Shown piece by piece: positions 40,481 to 48,304 of a stretch of 48,304 bases of DNA. The DNA is from Fidelibacterota bacterium (GTDB lineage: Bacteria; Pseudomonadota; Alphaproteobacteria; Rhodospirillales; Rhodospirillaceae), in the NCBI GenBank assembly GCA_947470105.1, contig CANISR010000006.1:1-48304 (forward strand). Reading direction: 5' to 3'. The stretch's first letter is position 1; each line of letters begins with the position of its first letter. Below the pieces are notes generated by a model. That model was not told the DNA's origin. It did no database searches and saw only the letters and a list, made by a program, of their open reading frames with translations. The position numbers and the translations under genes are program-made.

Positions 40481-42724
40481 TCACGGCGTCGGAACGCCCG
40501 TGGCCCGTAGGCCGCAAGCGGTCGTCATGTCGGTGACAACACCCGCCTTGGTATTGAGCACGAGGTGCTGCAGGAAGCCGGTGAAGGGAGCATCCGCCTT
40601 GATGACATAATGGTACATGCCATCGCCCGGCGTGACCCCCGCTTGGGTTTCAAACACCGCGACCGGAACCACCGCCTGGCTATTTGGCGCGATGTTGGCG
40701 GCGGTGTAGGTGCCGAGCTTGGTACCGTTACGCGCGTCATAAAGACTCAGCAGCGGCCCGTTCAGGGCCGTTGTTCCGGTATTGTTGATCACCACCTGGC
40801 TGGGATAGTCGGCGTTCAGCAATGACGAGTGCACACCCCCCAGCTTCATGGGATCGGCGGTGACGGCGGTGGAGCATGTGCTGAGGTTGGTCAGCGTACC
40901 GTTGCTGGAGCGCCACAGCACGTGCTGGAGAAAGCCGGAGAATTTCGCTTCCACCGAGGCTGAGTAATACGTCGGCTTGGTCGCGCCGGCCGGGAGAGCG
41001 CTCTCGATATCGCCGATGAAATATTGCTGCTCTGCGCCGCCCGGAACGCTGGGGCTGGTCCACTGTCCCAACGACTGACCGGAAACCGAATCATACAGTG
41101 AGACTGTCGCCGTGCCTGCCGTCGTGCCGGTGTTGTAAAGCCGCAGGAAGGACTGCGAACCGGTTTCCGCGGTGGAGAAAATAAGGCTTGGGTAGAGCGT
41201 CGACGCGATGGTCGAGGCCGGATTGCCCGTGAGCGAACAGGCCGTGGTCATATCGGTGATGACGCCCGCGCGCACATTGCTGACCAGGTGCTGCAGGAAG
41301 CCGTTGAACTGAGGCAAGGGTTCGATTTTGACGATGTAGTGCGGCACCGTCGATGCTGGAGTGATCCCAGCGCCCTCCTCGATCTGGCTCATGCGCAGCA
41401 CAAGCCGGCCGTTGGCGGGGATCGAGAGGATCGAATAGGTCCCGAGTCTTACGTTGGTGCTCGCGTTATAGACTCCCAGCACCGTGCCGGCCGCGGTGAG
41501 ACCGGAGTTGTTGACCACAATGGAGCTGGGATACGAGGCATCGAATGTCGATGCGTGCACATTCGCCAGCTTGGAGCCGTCGATCGTCACCCCAACGTTG
41601 CACGTGCTGAGATTGGTGAGGGTTTCGTCGCTCGACCGCCACAGCACATGTTGGAAATACCCATTTATGGGGGCATCGACCGCGATGTCGTAATAGTCGG
41701 GCTTGGCGGACGCCGGCCCCAGACCGAGATTGGCCTCGATGTCGCCGATAAAGTACTGCGGCGCCGTGCCTGGCGCGATGCTGGGGGATGTCCAGCGGCC
41801 GATGGACTGACCGGTGGTGGGATTGTAGAGCGTCACCGTCGCCGCTGCGGCTGCGGTCCCGGTATTGTACAGGCGTAGGAATGACCGCGACGCCGGCTGC
41901 GCCGACGAGAACACCGCGCCGACGCGCACGATCGGCACAAACACCGCGGTCAAGGTCGTATCGGTGTCGAATAACGCCGTGCAGTTAGCCGTGCCGGTAC
42001 AGTTGGCGCCGCTCCAGCCCCGGAAAGCATACCCCTGAGCCGGCGTCGCCGTGATCGTGGCCCGGTTGAGAACCCCGAAAGGAAACGTCCAGGCACAGGC
42101 CGCGACATCGCAGGTCTGCACGGGCGCCGCACCTGGTCCGCCGGATACTACCGTCGACACCGTGCCGCCGACGGAAACCACGTTCAATTTCGTGGTCCTG
42201 GTATTGAAGGTCGCCGTGACCGTTTTATCGGCATCCATGGTCACCACGCAGGTTGGTGAGGTCCCGGTGCAAGCGCCGGACCAGCCGGCGAACTCCGACG
42301 CGGCGATGGGCGCCGCAGTCAACGTCACTGTCGACTTGGCCGCGCGCACCGGCCCGCCGATGGGATTCTGATTCACGATGCCGGTGGAAGTGCCGTTCGT
42401 CGTAATGGTCAGCGTATAGGTCGCAGGACCTTGATTGAGGTCGGACGAATTCCCCGAACCGCCGTCAGGGGTGGTGGGGGTGTCTGATGGCGTATCGGCA
42501 GGGCGGTCCGGAACTTGAAGGTCGGTGGCTTGCGCCAGAGCTGTTTCGGCCGCCTGGGCAAGACCCCACACGCCGGGCTCCGCCCGCAGCATCACACTGC
42601 CTGCGCACATCGCCACCAGTGCGAAACACCACACCGCGAGCGTTCCGCTCTGCGACCGCAGCAACGCACCGGCCCGGCGCGGCGCCATGATCATGGCCGC
42701 CGCAAAAGTCCCCCAAATCCGCAT
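40481..42724 (-). CDS. large exported protein of two InlB-type and four related beta domains
   Basis: A 747-residue protein. Basic N-terminus (PRRAGALLRSQSG) then one hydrophobic helix at 28-47, acting as signal or anchor. A Pro/Thr/Gly linker (70-98) leads to two divergent InlB B-repeat-like domains (about 101-174 and 178-263), each with a GWSGA..C..C..F pattern, WSGACTGTSPTC and WSGANCTGTANC. Residues 282-498 and 523-739 are a tandem duplication of about 215 residues: SFLRLYNTGT, YFIGDIE, QHVLWRSS and LTNLSTC recur in both. Each unit is itself two related halves, the second ending GFLQHLV...DMTTAC. So four similar domains, A-B-A-B. Probably surface-exposed or periplasmic. Codon use is ordinary. 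I do not recognise a named family for the repeated domain. Confidence 0.82.
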   Translation of the reverse strand: MRIWGTFAAAMIMAPRRAGALLRSQSGTLAVWCFALVAMCAGSVMLRAEPGVWGLAQAAETALAQATDLQVPDRPADTPSDTPTTPDGGSGNSSDLNQGPATYTLTITTNGTSTGIVNQNPIGGPVRAAKSTVTLTAAPIAASEFAGWSGACTGTSPTCVVTMDADKTVTATFNTRTTKLNVVSVGGTVSTVVSGGPGAAPVQTCDVAACAWTFPFGVLNRATITATPAQGYAFRGWSGANCTGTANCTALFDTDTTLTAVFVPIVRVGAVFSSAQPASRSFLRLYNTGTAAAAATVTLYNPTTGQSIGRWTSPSIAPGTAPQYFIGDIEANLGLGPASAKPDYYDIAVDAPINGYFQHVLWRSSDETLTNLSTCNVGVTIDGSKLANVHASTFDASYPSSIVVNNSGLTAAGTVLGVYNASTNVRLGTYSILSIPANGRLVLRMSQIEEGAGITPASTVPHYIVKIEPLPQFNGFLQHLVSNVRAGVITDMTTACSLTGNPASTIASTLYPSLIFSTAETGSQSFLRLYNTGTTAGTATVSLYDSVSGQSLGQWTSPSVPGGAEQQYFIGDIESALPAGATKPTYYSASVEAKFSGFLQHVLWRSSNGTLTNLSTCSTAVTADPMKLGGVHSSLLNADYPSQVVINNTGTTALNGPLLSLYDARNGTKLGTYTAANIAPNSQAVVPVAVFETQAGVTPGDGMYHYVIKADAPFTGFLQHLVLNTKAGVVTDMTTACGLRATGVPTP

Positions 42725-42944
42725 CTTCTAGCCCCCCTAGTCAGCGCTCCGCTTCGCGGATGGCCTTATCTGTCGGCACCCTATCGCAGCAGTTGAAGGG
42801 AGGCGTATTACTTTTTACGAAAAGCCGCGAGGGTTGTACGAAACCTCAAGGAATGGGTGCTTTCCCTCATTTGATTCAATATGAGGTGGTGCGGGATCGC
42901 GCTAATTTAGCGCCGGATTCGGCCGGGAGTTGCGAGTCGCCGTC

Positions 42945-43760
42945 ATGAACGAGTCTCTACTGATTTCTTCGTATATGGCCCGCCTCGAGTACACCGGGGC
43001 GCAAACGCCGAGTCTGGCGATGCTCGCGGAATTGCATCGCCTGCACCCGTCAACAATCCCCTTCGAGAATTTAGATCCTTTCCTCGGCCGGCCGGTGGAC
43101 ATCACTCCGACCGCCGTCGCCGCGAAACTCATCAACGGGCGTCGCGGCGGTTATTGCTTCGAGCAGAATAGTCTCTTTCACGATGTCCTGGCGGACCTTG
43201 GCTTTTCCGTGAGCCCGCGCGCCGGTCGCGTGATCTGGAACGCTGGGCCCGACGCGCCGCGCAGCGCACTCACACACCGCATTACCAAGGTCTCGTTGCC
43301 GGAAGGCGACTATCTCGCCGACGTGGGTTTCGGCGGCCAGAACCCGACGGCGCCATTGCTGCTCGCACCCGACATCGAGCAGCGCACGCCACATGGCCGC
43401 TTCCGCTTCGTGGTGAAAGATGGGATTTTCGAATTGCAGATCCGCACCTCCGACGGCTGGCGCGGCATGTATCGCTTCGCCGATGAGATTCAGGGCGCGG
43501 CGGACTTCGAAGTGGCCAACTGGTTCAGCTCGACGCACCCGCGGTCCCGGTTCCGCAACAACCTGGTGGGCGCCCGCGTGGTCGGCGACAGCCGCGTCAA
43601 TCTTTTGAATACGGCCGTAACCGTGTGGCCCAAGGACGGGCCCAGCGAGACGCGCACGCTCGCCGGGCCCGACGATCTTGAACACTTGCTCACGGAAACC
43701 TACGGCCTGACGCTGCCGGCGGACCCGAGAACGATCTGGGAGAAGATCCCCCAGGCCTAG
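42945..43760 (+). CDS. nat: arylamine N-acetyltransferase
   Basis: A 271-residue NAT-family enzyme. The catalytic triad is visible: Cys71 in RRGGYCFEQN, His111 in ALTHRITKV and Asp126 in YLADVGFGG. The N-terminal helical domain has HPSTIPFENLDPFLG, a family hallmark. I prefer ATG 42945 (MNESLLISSYMARL) over a TTG at 42930 because it matches the usual NAT start, although a GGGAG lies directly before the TTG. NATs transfer acetyl from acetyl-CoA to arylamines and arylhydrazines; the physiological substrate is generally unknown. A 15-base palindrome GCGCTAATTTAGCGC (42899-42913) lies 31 bases upstream and may be an operator. The gene ends at the second hairpin repeat. Confidence 0.93.
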   Translation: MNESLLISSYMARLEYTGAQTPSLAMLAELHRLHPSTIPFENLDPFLGRPVDITPTAVAAKLINGRRGGYCFEQNSLFHDVLADLGFSVSPRAGRVIWNAGPDAPRSALTHRITKVSLPEGDYLADVGFGGQNPTAPLLLAPDIEQRTPHGRFRFVVKDGIFELQIRTSDGWRGMYRFADEIQGAADFEVANWFSSTHPRSRFRNNLVGARVVGDSRVNLLNTAVTVWPKDGPSETRTLAGPDDLEHLLTETYGLTLPADPRTIWEKIPQA

Positions 43761-43761
43761 A

Positions 43762-43803
43762 GCATTTTCCGGCGAAGTGTGAGCGGTTCGCCTCAGAAAA
43801 TGC
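43762..43803 (+). repeat. extragenic hairpin repeat, copy 2
   Basis: It starts two bases after the TAG of the nat gene. Outer stem GCATTTTC/GAAAATGC (43762-43769 with 43796-43803), inner stem GGCGAA/TTCGCC (43771-43776 with 43787-43792), loop GTGTGAGCGG. Copy 1 at 24478-24521 has a different inner stem (AGAAAA/TTTTCT) but loop GTGGGAACCGG. Both copies directly follow a gene ending in CCTAGAGC, so they belong to one family with conserved loop and compensatory stem changes. Confidence 0.7.
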
Positions 43804-43822
43804 GACCAAAAGCAAAACGACC

Positions 43823-43860
43823 AGACCTATATCCGATCAGATTTGATCGGATATAGGTCT
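43823..43860. terminator. perfect 17-bp inverted repeat between nat and phaB
   Basis: AGACCTATATCCGATCA (43823-43839), loop GATT, then the exact reverse complement (43844-43860). It lies between convergent genes and ends within the TAG stop of phaB. No T run follows on either strand, so it would be a weak intrinsic terminator or a 3' stabilising hairpin for both transcripts. Confidence 0.6.
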
Positions 43861-44584
43861 AGTACATATGCTGGCCGCCGTTGATGGATAGGGTCGCACC
43901 CGTGATGAAGTCGGCGTCGTCGGCCACCAGGAACATCACGCCACGGGCAATGTCCTCGGCGTGGCCGAGGCGGCCCACCGGAATCTTGGCGATGATCTTT
44001 TCAAGCACAGGCGGCGGCACAGCGCGCACCATGTCGGTGTCCACATAGCCGGGCGCTATGGCGTTGACGGTAACCCCCTTGTTGGCGCCTTCCTGGGCCA
44101 GCGCCTTGGTGAAGCCGTGAATGCCCGACTTGGCGGCGGCGTAGTTGACCTGACCGTACTGGCCGGCCTGACCGTTGATGGAACCAACGTTGACGATCCG
44201 CCCGAAGGAGCGCTCGCGCATACCGTCGATGACCGCGCGGCAGGTGTTGAAGCAGCCGCCGAGATTGGTATCGATCACCGCCGCCCACTGGTCCGCGCCC
44301 ATTTTGTGCAGGGTGCCGTCGCGGGTAATGCCGGCGTTGTTGACCAGGATATCCACCGGCCCAAGTTCTTTGGCGACCTTCTCAAGCCCGGCTTTGCAGG
44401 CGTCGAAGCTGGAGACGTCGAATTTATAAGTGGGGATGCCGGTTTCGGCGGTGAACGCCTTGGCGGCCTCGTCATTGCCGCTGTAATTGGCCGCGACCTT
44501 ATGGCCCGCGTTTTTCAAGGCGATGGAGATCGCCTTGCCGATGCCTCGTGTACCGCCGGTCACCACTGCCACGCGTGCTGCCAT
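43859..44584 (-). CDS. phaB: acetoacetyl-CoA reductase
   Basis: A 241-residue classical SDR that reduces acetoacetyl-CoA to (R)-3-hydroxybutyryl-CoA with NADPH for polyhydroxybutyrate. Marks are GGTRGIG near residue 10, NNAGITRDGTLHKM, the catalytic Ser in VNVGSINGQAGQYGQ and the YAAAK Tyr/Lys pair in VNYAAAKSG. The motif GQAGQYGQVNYAAAK and the ending SINGGQHMY are characteristic of PhaB rather than FabG. GGAGG lies seven bases before the ATG. It is separated from phaA by a MATE gene in the opposite direction. Confidence 0.93.
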   Translation of the reverse strand: MAARVAVVTGGTRGIGKAISIALKNAGHKVAANYSGNDEAAKAFTAETGIPTYKFDVSSFDACKAGLEKVAKELGPVDILVNNAGITRDGTLHKMGADQWAAVIDTNLGGCFNTCRAVIDGMRERSFGRIVNVGSINGQAGQYGQVNYAAAKSGIHGFTKALAQEGANKGVTVNAIAPGYVDTDMVRAVPPPVLEKIIAKIPVGRLGHAEDIARGVMFLVADDADFITGATLSINGGQHMY

Positions 44585-44634
44585 ATCCGCCTCCGCTCAG
44601 ATGATTGTTTTCGGGCATCGCATGTTGCTTTCCA

Positions 44635-44664
44635 ATCATAGAGGCCGCCACACAGCATAGCCAA
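44635..44664 (-). promoter_or_regulatory. candidate phaB promoter
   Basis: On the minus strand TTGGCT (44664-44659), an 18-base spacer and TATGAT (44640-44635) lie about 50 bases upstream of the phaB start. The -10 matches sigma70 at five of six positions and the -35 at four. Confidence 0.4.
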
Positions 44665-44723
44665 GCAACCAACCACAGAAATTCAACTTGTTTGGTGCCG
44701 CACTGCATCATTAAGGAAGGGCG

Positions 44724-46115
44724 ATGGACTCCGCAGCCCCCCAGCACGCGCCAGGAACTCCCACCGGCGCACCGCCCTTCACGGAAGAGATCGGCGCGAC
44801 CTTGCGCCTGACCCTCCCCTTGGCAGGCGGGTTTCTATGCCATGTGGGAATGGGCCTCACCGACACCATCCTCCTGGGCGGGCTGGGACGGGATGCCTTG
44901 GCGGCGGGCGGCCTCGCGGTCGCGGTGTTTTCCACCCTGACCATGGTGCTGCAAGGCTTTGTCGCCGGAATCGGCATTCTTGTGGCCCACGCCCAGGGTG
45001 GGCGGAAGCCCGGGGATATTCCGCCGGTCCTGCGCGCCGGATTCCTGCTTGCCACCTTGGCGGCCGCGCCCCTCATGATCATCCTGGTGTGGATCGAGCC
45101 CCTGCTCCTGGCCATCGGCGAGCCGCCGGAGCTGGCCCGCAGCGTGGCCGCCTACGACCTCATTCTCATGTTCGGCGTACTGCCGTCGCTATGGCTGGCG
45201 GCCCAGCGGTCCTATCTCACTGCCATGCACCGCCCGCGCGTGGTCATGGTGATCTCCATCGTCGCCTTGCTGGCCAACGGGTTTCTCAATTACGGGCTTA
45301 TGCACGGCGTCTGGGGCTTACCCGCCATGGGCTACCTCGGCTCCGCTACCGCCACCATGCTGGTGCTCTGGGGTATGTTCGCGGCCACGACAGTCTTCAT
45401 GGGCCGCGAGGGCCTCACGGCCGCTGTCAGCGGCCCCCTCAAGTGGCCCGTCGTCAAGGAACTGGCGAGCCTGGGGTGGCCCATCGCCGGAACCTACGCC
45501 GTGGAAATCATGCTTTTCACCGCCGGCGCCTTGATGATGGGCGTGCTCGGCCCGGCCTCACTGGCGGCCCACCAGGTTTCCATCAGCGTGGCCTCGACCA
45601 CGTTCATGGTGCCGCTGTCGGCAGCCCAGGCCGCCAATGTGCGCGTCGGGTATCACATGGGCGCAGGCCATCCCATCGCCGCGCGCCAAGCCGGCCACGC
45701 GGCCTTTGTCCTCGGCGTCGGCTTTATGGCTGTCATGGCGGTGATCATGTTGGTGGCGCCGCATCAGATCGCGGCGCTGTTCAATCTCGATCCCGGCACC
45801 ACGGCGGGCGCGGAGGTGGTCGGCATCGTGATCCACCTGCTCGCCATCTCCGCCGCCTTCCAGGTCTTCGACGGCGCCCAGACCATCGCGGCGGGCGCTT
45901 TGCGCGGCCTCAAGGACACGCGCGTTCCGCTGCTGCTCGCAGGATTCAGCTATTGGGGCGTGGGCTTTCCGGTGGCGTGGATTCTAGGCTTCCCGCTCGG
46001 CCTTGGCGCCAGCGGCATATGGTGGGGTCTGGCCGTAGGACTCGCCGTGGCGGCACTGGCTCTCGGCTGGCGGTTCGAGCGGCTAAGCCGGCGCATACTC
46101 CGCACAGCTCTTTAG
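44724..46115 (+). CDS. MATE-family multidrug/cation antiporter
   Basis: A 463-residue 12-helix exporter of the NorM type. Two homologous six-helix halves are visible: LPLAGGFLCHVGMGLTDTIL opens the first and LGWPIAGTYAVEIMLFTAG the second. Helix 7-8 contains LGPASLAAHQVSISVASTTFMVP, typical of NorM. AAQAANVRVGYHMGAGHP and the FDGAQTIAAGALRGLKDTRVP motif also fit. These proteins export organic cations, drugs or metabolites by Na+ or H+ exchange. The ribosome site AAGGAAGG is optimal. It is transcribed from the divergent region shared with phaB and ends at a hairpin shared with phaA; a role in PHA metabolism is not implied. Confidence 0.93.
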   Translation: MDSAAPQHAPGTPTGAPPFTEEIGATLRLTLPLAGGFLCHVGMGLTDTILLGGLGRDALAAGGLAVAVFSTLTMVLQGFVAGIGILVAHAQGGRKPGDIPPVLRAGFLLATLAAAPLMIILVWIEPLLLAIGEPPELARSVAAYDLILMFGVLPSLWLAAQRSYLTAMHRPRVVMVISIVALLANGFLNYGLMHGVWGLPAMGYLGSATATMLVLWGMFAATTVFMGREGLTAAVSGPLKWPVVKELASLGWPIAGTYAVEIMLFTAGALMMGVLGPASLAAHQVSISVASTTFMVPLSAAQAANVRVGYHMGAGHPIAARQAGHAAFVLGVGFMAVMAVIMLVAPHQIAALFNLDPGTTAGAEVVGIVIHLLAISAAFQVFDGAQTIAAGALRGLKDTRVPLLLAGFSYWGVGFPVAWILGFPLGLGASGIWWGLAVGLAVAALALGWRFERLSRRILRTAL

Positions 46116-46118
46116 CCG

Positions 46119-46147
46119 CAAACGGGCGCGCACCGCGCGCCCGTTTG
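46119..46147. terminator. hairpin terminator between the MATE gene and phaA
   Basis: CAAACGGGCGCGC (46119-46131), loop ACC, then the exact complement (46135-46147). The stem has 13 pairs and its base consists of A-T pairs, giving a short T stretch on either strand. It lies between two convergent genes and can serve both. Confidence 0.8.
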
Positions 46148-46156
46148 AGCAGCGAG

Positions 46157-47332
46157 CTAAGGACGCTCGACACACATAGCTATTCCCATTCCACCGCCGA
46201 TGCACAGGGTGACGAGACCCTTCTTGGCATCGCGCTTTTGCATTTCGTGCAGCAGGGTCACCAGCACGCGCGCGCCCGAAGCGCCGATGGGATGGCCGAG
46301 CGCAATGGCGCCGCCGTTGACGTTCACCTTTGCCGGATCAAGACCGAGATCCTTGCACACCGCGAGCGACTGCGACGCGAAGGCTTCGTTGGCTTCGATC
46401 AGATCAAGGTCGGACGCCTTCCAGCCTGCCTTCTCCAGCGCCTTCTTCGATGCCGGCACCGGGCCGACGCCCATGATCGACGGGTCCACGCCTGCCTGCG
46501 CCCATGACGCGATTCGCGCCAGCGGCGTCAGGCCACGGCGCTTGGCTTCATCCGCAGACATCACCACCACCGCGGCGGCGCCGTCGTTGAGGCCCGAGGC
46601 ATTGCCCGCGGTCACCGTGCCGTCCTTGGAGAACGCCGGCTTGAGTTTGCCGAGCGCGTCTGCGGTGGTTCCGGCGCGGGGATATTCGTCGGTGTCGAAT
46701 TGCTTCTGTTCGCGCTTCACCGTGATCGTCACCGGCACGATCTCGTCCTTGAACTTGCCGGCCTTCATCGCCGCTTCCGCCTTGATTTGCGATCCGGCGG
46801 CGAATTCATCCTGACTGGCGCGGGTGAGCTGCCACTGGGTGGCGACGTTCTCCGCCGTGGTGCCCATGTGATAGTTGTTGAACACATCCCACAGGCCATC
46901 GTTGATCATCGTGTCGACCATCGACGCATTGCCCATCTTGGTGCCGTTGCGCAGGTGCATGGCGTGGGGCGACTGGCTCATGCTCTCCTGGCCGCCGGCG
47001 ACGACGATGGTGCTGTCGCCGTTGCCGATGGCCTGGGCCGCGAGCGCCACAGCCTTCAGGCCCGAGCCGCACACATGATTGATGGTCATGGCCGCGGACT
47101 CTTTCGGAACGCCGGCCTTGAGCGCGGCCTGGCGCGCAGGGTTCATGCCCGCACCGGCCGTCAGCACGTTGCCCATCACCACTTCTGAAACGTCTTCAGG
47201 ATTGACGCTGGAGCGCTTGAGCGCCTCGGCGATCACGACCTGGCCCAGCTCCGCGGCGCTGACTCCCGCCAGCGCGCCGTTGAAGGCACCAATGGCGGTG
47301 CGGCAGGCTCCGGTGATGACGATGTCGGTCAT
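46157..47332 (-). CDS. phaA: acetyl-CoA acetyltransferase (beta-ketothiolase)
   Basis: A 391-residue thiolase that condenses two acetyl-CoA to acetoacetyl-CoA. The acyl-accepting Cys88 is in [12 protein letters not shown], the histidine in [14 protein letters not shown], and the second cysteine in [12 protein letters not shown] near the C-terminus. ATG 47332 ([15 protein letters not shown]) has AGGAG upstream and matches the family start; the frame is open to 47410 without support. It lies 107 bases downstream of the PhaC-like gene on the same strand. Together with phaB this makes the precursor of polyhydroxybutyrate, although thiolases also serve other pathways. Confidence 0.93.
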   Translation of the reverse strand: MTDIVITGACRTAIGAFNGALAGVSAAELGQVVIAEALKRSSVNPEDVSEVVMGNVLTAGAGMNPARQAALKAGVPKESAAMTINHVCGSGLKAVALAAQAIGNGDSTIVVAGGQESMSQSPHAMHLRNGTKMGNASMVDTMINDGLWDVFNNYHMGTTAENVATQWQLTRASQDEFAAGSQIKAEAAMKAGKFKDEIVPVTITVKREQKQFDTDEYPRAGTTADALGKLKPAFSKDGTVTAGNASGLNDGAAAVVVMSADEAKRRGLTPLARIASWAQAGVDPSIMGVGPVPASKKALEKAGWKASDLDLIEANEAFASQSLAVCKDLGLDPAKVNVNGGAIALGHPIGASGARVLVTLLHEMQKRDAKKGLVTLCIGGGMGIAMCVERP

Positions 47333-47387
47333 GGAGAGGCTCCTCGAATGTGTGTGGTTGGGTGCCATCCGCACCAAGGCCGTTGTA

Positions 47388-47404
47388 GGCCTGGGGCCCA
47401 GGCC
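47388..47404. repeat. palindrome in the phaC-phaA spacer
   Basis: GGCCTGGG-G-CCCAGGCC forms a perfect eight-pair inverted repeat with a single central base. It lies between the PhaC-like gene and phaA, next to a short AT-rich run (about 47416-47446). No T run follows, so an operator or RNA-processing hairpin is more likely than a terminator. Confidence 0.4.
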
Positions 47405-47439
47405 ACGCAAGGCCGATATTAGTGTTTAATTATAATGAC

Positions 47440-48304
47440 TTATGTGTTGTTTGCCGGGGCCGCCAGCCACGCCGTGAGAGGCTTATAGACCTGTTCCGCA
47501 GCTCCGCCCGCGGCGACCATGCCGATATGACCGAGGTTCACCGTCCTGGCTGCGGCGCCGGGAATTGCCGCCACCAGCGCCTGCGCGGACGCCGGCGGTA
47601 CGATGCGGTCCTGCGCCGGAATAAAGGCCAGCGTCGGACAGGTAATCTTGCGCGGATCGATCAACTGGCCGTCAATTTTCCACGCTCCGCGCGCCGGCGC
47701 GCTTTCGCCGTACCAGTCGAACAGGCATTCCCGCGCCACCGGACCAGCCAGGGCAACACCATCATTGAGCCAATCCTCCAGGGCGACGAAGCGCTGCGCT
47801 TCGTCGGAGTCGGGGTGGAGCCGCGCAAAACGTCGGAATTTGCGCCCCACCAGGGTGGGGTCCAGGGACGCAAACATGGCTTGCAGCAGATCGACCGACG
47901 CCGTTCCCTCCGCTTCGAGCATCACGTCGATCATGGGCCGCGAAAACCCGAGCATCATGCGTGAGGTGTCGGCCTCGGCGGAAAAGTCCCAGGGCGCCGC
48001 CAGCAGAGCCAACGCCGAGACCAGATCGGGCCGCAACACCGCCGGCGCCACCGCCAGCGTCCCGCCCATGCAATATCCCACCAGGCGCGGCGCTTGGCCG
48101 GTGCGACGCTTGACCTCTTCCAATGCCGGAATCAGCACGCCGTTCACGTAGTCGGTGGTTGAAAACGCCTGTTCTGCGGGCCCGGGCGCGCCCCAATCGA
48201 GCAGGAACGCATGCACATGCTGCGCCGCCGCCCGCAGCAAACTGCGGTCGGCGGCGAGGTCGAGAATATAGGCCCGGTTGATGAGCGAGGGCACGAACAG
48301 GGCC
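47440..48304 (-). CDS. phaC: PhaC-like polyhydroxyalkanoate synthase (5' part beyond window)
   Basis: The last 288 codons of an alpha/beta-hydrolase-fold polymerase; the frame is open to the window edge, where it reads ALFVPSLINRAYILDL, the PhaC signature strand, so the start lies outside. The nucleophile is a cysteine in a lipase-like box, GYCMGGTLAV, as in PHA synthases rather than serine lipases. AFIPAQDRIVPPASA provides the catalytic Asp and NLGHIGMVAAG the His. The segment AAPWDFSAEADTSRMM matches class I-type synthases. Followed by phaA on the same strand. The C-terminal end (AAPANNT) is short compared with class I PhaC, and overall length cannot be judged. A short PhaC-like hydrolase subfamily is the alternative. 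Confidence 0.82.
   Translation of the reverse strand, partial: ALFVPSLINRAYILDLAADRSLLRAAAQHVHAFLLDWGAPGPAEQAFSTTDYVNGVLIPALEEVKRRTGQAPRLVGYCMGGTLAVAPAVLRPDLVSALALLAAPWDFSAEADTSRMMLGFSRPMIDVMLEAEGTASVDLLQAMFASLDPTLVGRKFRRFARLHPDSDEAQRFVALEDWLNDGVALAGPVARECLFDWYGESAPARGAWKIDGQLIDPRKITCPTLAFIPAQDRIVPPASAQALVAAIPGAAARTVNLGHIGMVAAGGAAEQVYKPLTAWLAAPANNT

Noticed and set aside
44837-46507. 556-codon plus-strand frame across the MATE gene and phaA end
   Set aside because: It is the shifted frame of the MATE gene: Arg/Pro/His-rich with no hydrophobic pattern, while the MATE frame has 12 clear helices.

Overview
The window is GC-rich chromosomal DNA with dense gene packing and no insertion sequence, phage gene or CRISPR array that I could see. 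Gene content and order point to an alphaproteobacterium: kdsD-lptC-lptA-lptB-rpoN-ptsN, gltD-gltB beside an NDUFA9-like gene and a UppP-family gene, a ceramide cluster of the Caulobacter type, and polyhydroxybutyrate genes. I cannot name the genus; a Caulobacterales, Rhodospirillales or Micropepsales-like lineage would all fit.

Layout. (1) 1-10.6 kb: after the edge of a secreted-protein gene and a small proline-rich ORF comes a block of ten minus-strand genes read from 10561 down to 650. It encodes acyl-ACP synthetase, CerR-like reductase, acyl carrier protein, serine palmitoyltransferase, an LptF/LptG-like permease pair, a di-iron lipid hydroxylase, a GNAT-type N-acyltransferase (probable bacterial ceramide synthase), a small two-helix membrane protein and an exported methyltransferase. 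The block looks like a synthesis, modification and export unit for ceramide-type lipids. (2) 10.7-12.7 kb: a divergent three-gene bufferin-type RiPP operon (DUF2282 precursor, DUF692 and DUF2063 maturation proteins). (3) 12.7-16.4 kb: a large conserved protein I do not recognise, a TonB-C lipoprotein, a small secreted Cys-rich protein and a CDP-alcohol phosphatidyltransferase. (4) 16.5-22.2 kb: the minus-strand kdsD-lptCAB-rpoN-ptsN operon, with the usual hpf gene missing between rpoN and ptsN. (5) 22.5-31.7 kb: RNase D, tRNA-Leu(CAG), NDUFA9-like protein, a UppP homologue without its catalytic glutamates, and the two glutamate synthase subunits. (6) 31.7-38.7 kb: argD preceded by what looks like a translation-controlled attenuator with an Arg/His-rich leader peptide; an M61 peptidase; an M17 aminopeptidase with a TAXI binding protein; and glyoxalase II. 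(7) 38.7-43.8 kb: a GT-C membrane glycosyltransferase, a large surface-type protein made of four related domains, and an arylamine N-acetyltransferase. (8) 43.9-48.3 kb: phaB, a MATE exporter in the opposite direction, phaA and the 3' part of a PhaC-like synthase.

The genes connect in three ways. The ceramide block contains its own permease pair but no ATPase, while the general lptB ATPase with lptC and lptA lies about 8 kb away. Nitrogen control is represented by rpoN, ptsN and gltBD. Carbon storage is represented by phaC-phaA and phaB. The most interesting items are the ceramide block with its private LptFG-like pair, the argD attenuator, the degenerate UppP, and a hairpin repeat family found after two genes about 19 kb apart.
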